Source of the DNA: Eubacterium ruminantium | GTDB lineage: Bacteria > Bacillota > Clostridia > Lachnospirales > Lachnospiraceae | NCBI RefSeq assembly: GCF_900167085.1 | Contig: NZ_FUXA01000005.1 | Coordinates: 186,001 to 250,000, forward strand | Reading direction: 5' to 3' | Length of the DNA: 64,000 nt | Shown here: positions 36,358-43,660 of the stretch, piece after piece | Numbering within the stretch: the first letter of the stretch is position 1 | How the letters are laid out: each line of letters begins with the position of its first letter | Notes under the pieces: model-generated | What the model was told of the DNA's origin: nothing | The model's database searches: none | What the model saw: the letters and a program-made list of their open reading frames with translations, nothing else | Made by a program: the position numbers and the translations under genes

Positions 36358-37125
36358 ATGAGTAGAATTTGTAAAGCATTTGAGAATAAGAAGGCATTCA
36401 TAGCTTTCCTTACAGCCGGAGATCCTGATTTTGCTTCAAGCATCAAGAATTATAAGGCTATTATAGAAGGTGGAGCTGACCTTATCGAGATCGGTATTCC
36501 ATTTTCAGATCCTATAGCAGAGGGCCCTGTTATTCAGGAAGCTGACATAAGAGCGCTTGCTTCCGGAATGACAACTGACAAGGTATTCGATCTTGTTAAA
36601 GAACTTAGAAAAGAAGTTGATATTCCGATCGTTTTCATGACATATGCAAATCCTGTATTCCATTATGGAAGCGACAGATTCTTTAAGAATGCTTCTGAAG
36701 CAGGTGCAGACGGTATAATCATTCCTGACTGCCCATTCGAAGAGAGAAAAGAATTCTCTGATACAGCTGAAAAGTACGGAATGGATTTTATTTCAATGAT
36801 AGCACCAACATCTGAAGAGAGAATAAAAACTATTGCCTCTGAAGCAAAGGGATTTATCTATGTTGTTTCTTCTCTCGGTGTTACAGGTGTAAGAAGTGAG
36901 ATCAAGACAGATCTTTCAACAATGCTTGCAGCCATCAAGGAAGTAACAGATGTTCCTGCAGCTATCGGATTCGGAATCAGCACTCCTGAACAGGCTAAGA
37001 AGATGTCAGAGATAGCTGACGGCGTTATCGTAGGTTCTGCTCTTGTAAAGATAGTTGCTGCAGAAGGCACAAATGCTCCGGATAAGCTTAAGGACTATGT
37101 GAAGGATATGAAGAAATATTTCTAA
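36358..37125 (+). CDS. trpA: Tryptophan synthase alpha chain
   Basis: 255 residues. The catalytic Glu is E44 in LIEIGIPFSDP (Glu49 in E. coli). The second catalytic acid, Asp60 in E. coli, is Glu here (E55 in PIAEGPVIQ). Loop 6 (VTGVRSE) and GFGISTPEQ are normal. It releases indole from indole-glycerol phosphate and channels it to TrpB. The stop overlaps the convergent tetR gene by 4 bp, leaving no room for a terminator between them. Confidence 0.96.
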   Translation: MSRICKAFENKKAFIAFLTAGDPDFASSIKNYKAIIEGGADLIEIGIPFSDPIAEGPVIQEADIRALASGMTTDKVFDLVKELRKEVDIPIVFMTYANPVFHYGSDRFFKNASEAGADGIIIPDCPFEERKEFSDTAEKYGMDFISMIAPTSEERIKTIASEAKGFIYVVSSLGVTGVRSEIKTDLSTMLAAIKEVTDVPAAIGFGISTPEQAKKMSEIADGVIVGSALVKIVAAEGTNAPDKLKDYVKDMKKYF

Positions 37126-37691
37126 ATATCCAGCTTACCGGTTTTAAAATCATATGCGGCATTTTCACAGTGTTTAAGCATTTTCAGCATGTATGCGGAC
37201 ATTTCCTTCGGGTCGGTCTGCATACCTTCTGTAACCCACTCTGTGAGTATTCCACATATTCCATATGATAAAAATCGTGATAGAAAATGGCGTTCCGTGT
37301 TGCATACAATACTGTTTTGATCTATTGTGTCGATGGCTTTTGTGATGATCATTTCGGTATCATTCAGCATGTATTGTATGATATAGGAACCTGCATGTTT
37401 AATGGTATTTATGTAGAAAAGTTTATCTTTATACATTACTTCCATTAGACTTCTAAGGCGTTCATCCCAGTTATTAAAATTCAGATCTTTCATGTGCGGT
37501 TCAAGCAGATCACTGGCGTATATCCAGTTGAGAAGGGCATATTTATCAGTAAAATGATAATAAAATGTCTGTCTGTTTATACCGCATTTTTTTGTTAATT
37601 CTCCGATGGAGATCTTGTCGAATGCTTTAACTGAACATAATTCTTTTAGACTTCCGGCTATTGCCTGCTTTGTAAGGATTGATTCGGCCAT
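37122..37691 (-). CDS. TetR/AcrR family regulator (DhaS-like C-domain)
   Basis: 189 residues. The helix-turn-helix is ISIGELTKKCGINRQTFYYH (about 28-47), followed by FTDKYALLNWIY; the C-terminal part resembles the TetR_C domain of dihydroxyacetone-kinase regulators (YGICGILTEWVTEGM). GGAG is 8 bp before the ATG. CATGTAAAT occurs twice, 27 bp apart, in its 5' region (overlapping the start codon and at about 37718), a possible autoregulatory site. Its target is not evident; the divergent LemA gene is the nearest candidate. Confidence 0.88.
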   Translation of the reverse strand: MAESILTKQAIAGSLKELCSVKAFDKISIGELTKKCGINRQTFYYHFTDKYALLNWIYASDLLEPHMKDLNFNNWDERLRSLMEVMYKDKLFYINTIKHAGSYIIQYMLNDTEMIITKAIDTIDQNSIVCNTERHFLSRFLSYGICGILTEWVTEGMQTDPKEMSAYMLKMLKHCENAAYDFKTGKLDI

Positions 37692-37855
37692 TTACATGCT
37701 CCTTTATTGTGAAAGATTTACATGTTTTATCGTATCATAAAGAAAATATTAATATAATCCACAAATTACGTAATATGGTAAAAAAGGTATTTAAAATATA
37801 GTGTCTTCGTGATAAAATGTTGGGGTAGTTATTGTTGATTAGTGGGAGGTTTAGA

Positions 37856-38383
37856 ATGGCAACAATTGTACTTATTGTTATCGTGGTGATGATCGTTGCG
37901 ATGGTAGTATATATAAGAGCGGTCAGTAAGGTTGACCGTGCAGAAAATGATTTCAGAAAAGAATCGTCGACTATTGATACATTTCTTTGGGATATACAGC
38001 ATAGACTTAAGAAGTCAGGGGATATTTTAGAAAAATATGAAATTGATGCATCGGAAATCCGTGACGGAGATTCTCTCGGACTCGGAATGCCGACAAGTTT
38101 TCAGGTTCTGAAATTTTCACAGTATTCTGAAAAGATCAAGAAGTTAGAAGAAATCAGCAAAAGATCAATTACAGATGAGGACGATAAAGCTTCCATTGCT
38201 CAGTATCAGAAGGAACTGGATCAGCTTAAGATAGATGTGATCGCTGAATCGGTTGCTCATAATAAGAGCGTAAGTTTTTATAACAACACTATTTCAAAAT
38301 TCCCTATGACTATAGTTGCTCATAGGAGACATAAGTTGCCAAAGAATTTATTTACTTATGTTGAAAGACAGAATCAAGAGTAG
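37856..38383 (+). CDS. LemA-family membrane protein
   Basis: ATG 37856 with GGGAGG 8 bp upstream (a TTG at 37832 precedes the site and is rejected). 175 residues: one membrane helix (about 4-22), then a helical bundle ending in the LemA motif SVSFYNNTISKFPMTIVA. LemA proteins are widespread, exposed to the cytosol or cell surface, with no settled function. It is a single gene without a clear terminator. Confidence 0.85.
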   Translation: MATIVLIVIVVMIVAMVVYIRAVSKVDRAENDFRKESSTIDTFLWDIQHRLKKSGDILEKYEIDASEIRDGDSLGLGMPTSFQVLKFSQYSEKIKKLEEISKRSITDEDDKASIAQYQKELDQLKIDVIAESVAHNKSVSFYNNTISKFPMTIVAHRRHKLPKNLFTYVERQNQE

Positions 38384-38519
38384 AAAATTCAAGGAAAAAT
38401 CACATTTTTAGTTGATCGTTTGCTTTACATAATATTCTATATGGGATATATTTATATTATATACAGTTATGTATGTGATAAGTAATGGAGTCGTTTTGAG
38501 TGAGGATTGGAGATGTAGA

Positions 38520-39836
38520 ATGTTTAAGAAAAGTAAAATGAGGATTTTCACATTTTCTATGGCCGGAATCCTAGCGTTTACACCTGTTGTATTGAATACA
38601 AGTAATGTACATGCAGACGACGGCGAAAGTATAGAAGATGTTGAACAGAAGAAAAAAGAAAATGAAGCCAAGATAAATGAAGCCAAGGGAAAGCTTAAGG
38701 ATCTCGAGAAAGAGAAGGATAATGTTTCTTCTCTGATCAAAGATCTTGATACGGAAATCACAGGATACCAGGAAAAGATATCCGATCTGAATATAAGGAA
38801 GAATGAACTTCAGACAGAGATTTCTCTTGCAGAGATCAAAATTCAAAATGCTTTATATGAAGAGCAGCTTCAGTATGATAACATGAAGACACGTATCCAG
38901 TATGCATATGAAAATGATGATGTGGCATATATAGATGCTCTTATGCATATTGAAGATTACAAGAATATGCTTAATAATGCTGAGTATACTTCTCAGATTT
39001 CCACATATGATCAGATTCAGCTTAACAGGCTTAGTCAGATAAGAGATACAGTCAATACTCATCAGGTTTTTCTTGAGGGAAAACTTAAAGAGGTTGAATC
39101 CATTAAGCAGGAAGCAACAAATGAGCAGGATGCTCTTCAGGTAATGCTTGATGGCAAAAGAGAATTGCTTGGAGAATACGACGCGCATATAAATCTTACT
39201 GCAGATGAGATAGCTGAACTTGAAGCTCAGACAGAAGCATTTGATGCGCAGATACTTGAGATGACACAAGCTGCTGCAGCTGCAGAAGAAGCAAGACGTC
39301 AGGCTGAGGCTCAGAGGCGTGAAGAAGAGAGACAGCGTCGAGAAGAAGAAGCAAGAAGAGAAGTTGAGGATGCGTCACCGGGTGATGCGGATTCAGATTC
39401 GGATGATAGTTATTATGATGAACCTGAACCTACATATTATACAGGTGGAGCTCTTCAGTGGCCTATGCCATCAAGTGATTATATTTCATCATATTTCGGT
39501 GGACGTTCGGCACCTACAGCCGGAGCATCTACATATCATCAGGCAATTGATATAGGATGTGATTCAGGATCGGCAGTTGTATCTGCTGAGGCCGGAACCG
39601 TTACTTCAGTAGGTTATAATGAAGCCAGAGGATATTATATTGTTGTTTATCACGGAAATAATCTCAGTACTCTATATCAGCACCTTTCAGGTTATGCTGT
39701 AGGAAATGGTGAATATGTTTCAAGAGGTCAGGTTATAGCATATTCCGGTGAGACGGGATATTGTTCAGGCCCACATCTTCATTTTGAGGTAATAGTAGGA
39801 GATGAAAGAGTTGATCCTCTTTTATATCTTAGATAA
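38520..39836 (+). CDS. PcsB/EnvC-like coiled-coil M23 peptidase, copy 1
   Basis: ATG 38520 is chosen for its GGAGATG site and signal peptide (KMRIFTFSMAGILAFTPVVL). Layout for 438 residues: signal peptide; PcsB-like coiled coil (about 35-255); Glu/Arg-rich helix (AEAQRREEERQRREE); acidic linker; M23/LytM domain (about 310-438) with zinc ligands in HQAIDIGCD and PHLHFEV. An intact LytM site suggests real endopeptidase activity in peptidoglycan splitting, normally regulated by FtsEX. A tandem paralogue follows. Confidence 0.92.
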   Translation: MFKKSKMRIFTFSMAGILAFTPVVLNTSNVHADDGESIEDVEQKKKENEAKINEAKGKLKDLEKEKDNVSSLIKDLDTEITGYQEKISDLNIRKNELQTEISLAEIKIQNALYEEQLQYDNMKTRIQYAYENDDVAYIDALMHIEDYKNMLNNAEYTSQISTYDQIQLNRLSQIRDTVNTHQVFLEGKLKEVESIKQEATNEQDALQVMLDGKRELLGEYDAHINLTADEIAELEAQTEAFDAQILEMTQAAAAAEEARRQAEAQRREEERQRREEEARREVEDASPGDADSDSDDSYYDEPEPTYYTGGALQWPMPSSDYISSYFGGRSAPTAGASTYHQAIDIGCDSGSAVVSAEAGTVTSVGYNEARGYYIVVYHGNNLSTLYQHLSGYAVGNGEYVSRGQVIAYSGETGYCSGPHLHFEVIVGDERVDPLLYLR

Positions 39837-39860
39837 TATACTGAATATTTAATAATGAAT

Positions 39861-39909
39861 AACTGCTGTCGCATATTTGTGAGTAAAATCATGTATGCGG
39901 CAGTTTTTA
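39861..39909 (+). terminator. Terminator between the two M23 genes
   Basis: AACTGC-CGCATA pairs with TATGCG-GCAGTT, followed by a T-run. Confidence 0.85.
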
Positions 39910-39941
39910 TTTTCTTTTGGAATAAGTGCACAAAAACGGTA

Positions 39942-40014
39942 TGTAACATTTATGTAACAAAATGTAATAAAATATTAAAGGAATATTGACAGTTGTAACA
40001 CATTGATATATACT
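39942..40014 (+). promoter_or_regulatory. Promoter of M23 copy 2 with WalR-like TGTAAC repeats
   Basis: Half-sites TGTAAC (39942-39947), TGTAAC (39953-39958, 5-bp spacing) and TGTAAT (39963-39968) precede TTGACA (39986-39991), 17 bp, TATACT (40009-40014). A fourth TGTAAC (39994-39999) lies inside the spacer. The first pair fits the WalR consensus TGTWAH-N5-TGTWAH exactly. Confidence 0.7.
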
Positions 40015-40073
40015 GACAATTGTGTGATTACATAATGTGATTAACATAATTTGTACTATTATTTGGAGGAGTT

Positions 40074-41315
40074 ATGTTTAAAAGAGGTTTAAACAGATTT
40101 CTTGCGTTGACTATTGCGGGTGTTATGACCTTTTCCGGAGTACTTGTCAGTGGTGATAAGGTATATGCGGATGAACCTACAATAGAAGAAGTTGAGCAGC
40201 AGAAAAAAGAAGCTGAAGAGAAGATTGAAGAAGCTAAAACAAAGCTCGGATCTCTTGAGAAAGAGAAGGAAGACGTTACAGCACTTATTAGTGATCTTGA
40301 TTCTGAGATATCAGATTACAGAGGAAAGATAGACGAACTTAATACTGAGAAAAACACTCTCGAAACAGAGATTTCATTAACAGAGATTAAGATACAGAAT
40401 GCTTTATATGATGAGCAGGTTCAGTATGATGGAATGATGAGTCGTATTCAGTATGCTTATGAAAATGATGACAAAGCTTACTTGGATGCCATCATGAATA
40501 TTGATAACTACAAGAATATGCTTAATAACTCAGAATATTCTTCACAGGTTTCATCATATGACCAGGAACAGTTAAACAAACTTGGACAGATCAGAGAAAG
40601 TATCAATAAATATCAGGATCTTCTTCAAGACAAGAAGAAAGAGATAGAGAGAATTAAGACAGAGACAGAAAGCGAAGAACAAGCACTTGAAGTAATGCTT
40701 GACGGTAAGAAGGAACTCCTTGGAGAATATGAGGAGTCAATCAATGTTACCGAAGGTGAGATCTCAGAGCTTCAGGCTCAGACGGATGCTTTCGACGCAC
40801 AGATTCTTGAACTTACTCAGGCCGCAGCCGCAGCTGAGGAAGCAAGAAGACAGGAAGAATTACAAAGATATGCTTCCTCAAGTGAAGATGTTTCATCAGC
40901 GCCTTCATATTATACAGGTGGAACTCTTCAGTGGCCGTGTCCATCGAGTGATTATATTTCATCATATTTTGGCGGACGTTCGGCACCTACAGCCGGGGCA
41001 TCTACATATCATCAGGCAATCGATATCGGTTGTGATGTTGGATCGTCAGTAGTTTCATCTGAAGCAGGAACAGTAGTAGAGACAGGATATAATGTTGCCA
41101 GAGGTTACTATATTATTGTATATCATGGAAATAACCTCAGTACTTTATATCAGCATCTTTCAAGTTTTGCAGTTGGTTCAGGCGAGACGGTTTCCAGAGG
41201 ACAGGTTATAGCATATTCCGGTGAGACGGGATATTGTTCAGGCGCACATCTTCATTATGAAGTAATAATCGGTGATGAGCGAGTAGATCCGCTTGGATAT
41301 ACAAGTCCATACTAA
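40074..41315 (+). CDS. PcsB/EnvC-like coiled-coil M23 peptidase, copy 2
   Basis: 413 residues with GGAGG before the ATG. Signal peptide (about 1-31), PcsB-type coiled coil (about 35-250), a short Ser-rich linker (shorter than in copy 1) and a LytM domain with HQAIDIGCD and AHLHYEV. Close paralogue of the gene before it, but with its own promoter carrying WalR-like repeats; pcsB is a WalR (VicR) target in pneumococcus, so the same control is plausible. Expected role: cell-wall cleavage at division. Confidence 0.92.
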   Translation: MFKRGLNRFLALTIAGVMTFSGVLVSGDKVYADEPTIEEVEQQKKEAEEKIEEAKTKLGSLEKEKEDVTALISDLDSEISDYRGKIDELNTEKNTLETEISLTEIKIQNALYDEQVQYDGMMSRIQYAYENDDKAYLDAIMNIDNYKNMLNNSEYSSQVSSYDQEQLNKLGQIRESINKYQDLLQDKKKEIERIKTETESEEQALEVMLDGKKELLGEYEESINVTEGEISELQAQTDAFDAQILELTQAAAAAEEARRQEELQRYASSSEDVSSAPSYYTGGTLQWPCPSSDYISSYFGGRSAPTAGASTYHQAIDIGCDVGSSVVSSEAGTVVETGYNVARGYYIIVYHGNNLSTLYQHLSSFAVGSGETVSRGQVIAYSGETGYCSGAHLHYEVIIGDERVDPLGYTSPY

Positions 41316-41338
41316 TATTTAATAAAGAATTTTTTGAA

Positions 41339-41388
41339 TGTATCGACATTTGTTGATTTATATCAACAAGTGGTCGGTACATTTTTTA
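41339..41388 (+). terminator. Terminator after M23 copy 2
   Basis: TGTA-CGAC-TTGTTGAT pairs with ATCAACAA-GTCG-TACA, followed by seven T. Confidence 0.9.
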
Positions 41389-41403
41389 TTGCGTGTCAAA
41401 AAA

Positions 41404-41419
41404 TTAGACAAATGTCTAA
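41404..41419. promoter_or_regulatory. Perfect palindrome upstream of the MMPL gene
   Basis: TTAGACA-AA-TGTCTAA is a perfect 7-2-7 inverted repeat, 85 bp before the MMPL start. Such sites are typical operators for TetR- or MarR-type regulators of efflux genes. The regulator is not identified; the tetR gene at 37122 is 4 kb away. Confidence 0.6.
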
Positions 41420-41504
41420 AAATGTATGATTACAAATTTTACCTTCGGCTTTATTCTAGCATATGAAATTACAGTTAACATATTTTAAATTGGAGGTAAA
41501 AGAT

Positions 41505-43634
41505 ATGAACAGGTTTGGAAAAACCGTGGTCAGATTAAGAGTGACTATCTTAATCATGGCAGTGCTTCTTCTTGTTCCGGCAACTATAGGATACTTCAAG
41601 ACCAGGATCAATTACGATGTTCTGACTTATCTTCCGAAGAATATCGAGACAATGAAAGGGCAGAAAATCCTTGCAAATGATTTTGGTACCGGAGCCTTTT
41701 CCCTGGTTGTTATCGAAGGGAAGAAAGACAAAGAAGTTGTTGAAATGAAGAAAAAGATCGAGAATGTCGATCACGTAAAGGCAGTATTATGGTACGACTC
41801 GTTTATGGATATATCAATTCCGGAGGAAATGGTTCCGGACGAAGTATATAAGGCTTTCAGAAATGGTGATGCAACTCTCATGGCAGTGCTTTTTAATACG
41901 ACAATGTCATCGGATGAAACCATGGGAGCGATTGAAGAGATAAGAGATGTCACACACGGTGATGCATATATAAGCGGAATGTCGGCATTGGTAACCGACA
42001 CAAAGCTTCTCTCTGATGAGCAGGTTCCGAAATATGTTGTTATTGCTGTTATCTTATCCCTTATAGTTCTGGGATTTACCATGGATTCATTTCTTGTTCC
42101 TGTATTCTTCATGATAAGTATAGGAATGGCTATTATCTATAATCTCGGAACCAATGTATTTAAGGGTGAGATATCATATATCACTCAGGCTCTTGCGGCG
42201 GTACTTCAGCTTGCTGTAACCATGGACTATTCGATCTTCCTGTGGCACAGCTATTCAGATGAGAGACAGATAAACAGTGATAAAAATGAAGCAATGGCTG
42301 ATGCTATTGAAAAGACTTTATCATCGGTTGTCGGAAGTTCGATAACAACCGTAGCCGGATTTGTGGCTTTATGTTTTATGAGTTTCACACTTGGTCTTGA
42401 CCTTGGTATCGTAATGGCTAAGGGCGTTATCATCGGAGTTATAAGTTGTGTAACAATCCTTCCGGCACTTATTCTTGTATTTGACAAAGCTATAGAAAAA
42501 ACATCGCACAAACCGCTTATTCCGAATTTTGATAAATTATCAAAGTTTGTTGTTAAGAGAAGCTGGCTTTTCATTTTGATATTTATCATAGTGCTTGCGC
42601 CTGCATATATCGGTTACAAGAATACAAAGGTTTATTATGATCTGGATACTTCACTTCCGCAGAAGCTGGATAGTATAGTAGCCAACAAAAAGCTCAAAGA
42701 AAAATTTGATATGAACTCGACTCATCTTCTTCTTGTAAATGGAGAGATGGATACAAAAGATATCAACGAAATGATATTAGAGCTGGATCAGGTTGCCGGA
42801 GTAAAAAAAGTTCTCGGTATGGAATCCGTCATAGGTCCGATGGTGCCTAGAGAAATGATTCCTGAGAATATAAAGAGCGTATTTAACAATGGTGAGTATG
42901 AAATGCTCCTTGTTATGTCTGAATATAAGCTTGCTTCAGATGAAGTAAATAGGCAGTGTGATGAGATTAATACTATCATCAAAAAATATGATAATAAGGC
43001 AATGCTTATAGGAGAGGCACCATGTACTAAGGATCTTATAGAGATTACGGATAAAGATTTTAACAGAGTTAACGGAGCTTCCATATTCCTTGTTGCCATC
43101 ATCGTACTTTTGGTATTTAAGTCTTTGTCGGTACCTATGGTTTTAGTATGTGTTATTGAATTTGCGATATTTATAAATCTTGGTATTCCTTATTACACAG
43201 ACACGGTACTTCCGTTCGTTGCATCGATAGTTATAGGAACTATTCAGCTGGGTTCAACTGTTGATTATGGAATCCTTATGACTAACAAATTTAAAGAGGC
43301 AAAGTTAAAAGGACTTTCAGGCAGCGATGCCGCAGCTGAGGCGCTTTCCGGATCGATCAATTCGGTTATCGTCAGTGCTCTTACATTCTTTGCTGCAACA
43401 TTCGGTGTAGGAATTTATTCGGATATCGACATGATCAGTTCATTATGTGTTCTTATGGCACGAGGCGCTGTTATAAGTATGATCGTTGTAATATTTATCC
43501 TTCCTGCATTCCTCAGACTTTTCAGTAAGGTAATTACAGCAACTTCCCTTAGTTTTAAGGAAGGAAATGTAGCTGAAAATAAATACGAAACAAGCGATTA
43601 TGATGAGAATAAAGATAGATACAGTTATCAGTAA
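41505..43634 (+). CDS. MMPL/RND-family membrane transporter
   Basis: ATG 41505 with GGAGGT 8 bp upstream; an ATG at 41463 lacks a site. 709 residues with two repeats of one helix, a large extracellular loop and five to six helices (second half from about residue 355). The MMPL core MDYSIFLWHSY is present in the first half and TVDYGILMTNK in the second. Proton-driven export of lipids or surface polymers is typical. The gene is 26 bp before a lipoprotein with heptad repeats, a pairing seen in many Firmicutes. Confidence 0.92.
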   Translation: MNRFGKTVVRLRVTILIMAVLLLVPATIGYFKTRINYDVLTYLPKNIETMKGQKILANDFGTGAFSLVVIEGKKDKEVVEMKKKIENVDHVKAVLWYDSFMDISIPEEMVPDEVYKAFRNGDATLMAVLFNTTMSSDETMGAIEEIRDVTHGDAYISGMSALVTDTKLLSDEQVPKYVVIAVILSLIVLGFTMDSFLVPVFFMISIGMAIIYNLGTNVFKGEISYITQALAAVLQLAVTMDYSIFLWHSYSDERQINSDKNEAMADAIEKTLSSVVGSSITTVAGFVALCFMSFTLGLDLGIVMAKGVIIGVISCVTILPALILVFDKAIEKTSHKPLIPNFDKLSKFVVKRSWLFILIFIIVLAPAYIGYKNTKVYYDLDTSLPQKLDSIVANKKLKEKFDMNSTHLLLVNGEMDTKDINEMILELDQVAGVKKVLGMESVIGPMVPREMIPENIKSVFNNGEYEMLLVMSEYKLASDEVNRQCDEINTIIKKYDNKAMLIGEAPCTKDLIEITDKDFNRVNGASIFLVAIIVLLVFKSLSVPMVLVCVIEFAIFINLGIPYYTDTVLPFVASIVIGTIQLGSTVDYGILMTNKFKEAKLKGLSGSDAAAEALSGSINSVIVSALTFFAATFGVGIYSDIDMISSLCVLMARGAVISMIVVIFILPAFLRLFSKVITATSLSFKEGNVAENKYETSDYDENKDRYSYQ

Positions 43635-43660
43635 GATTTTGTGAAGGGAGCGAAATAATT

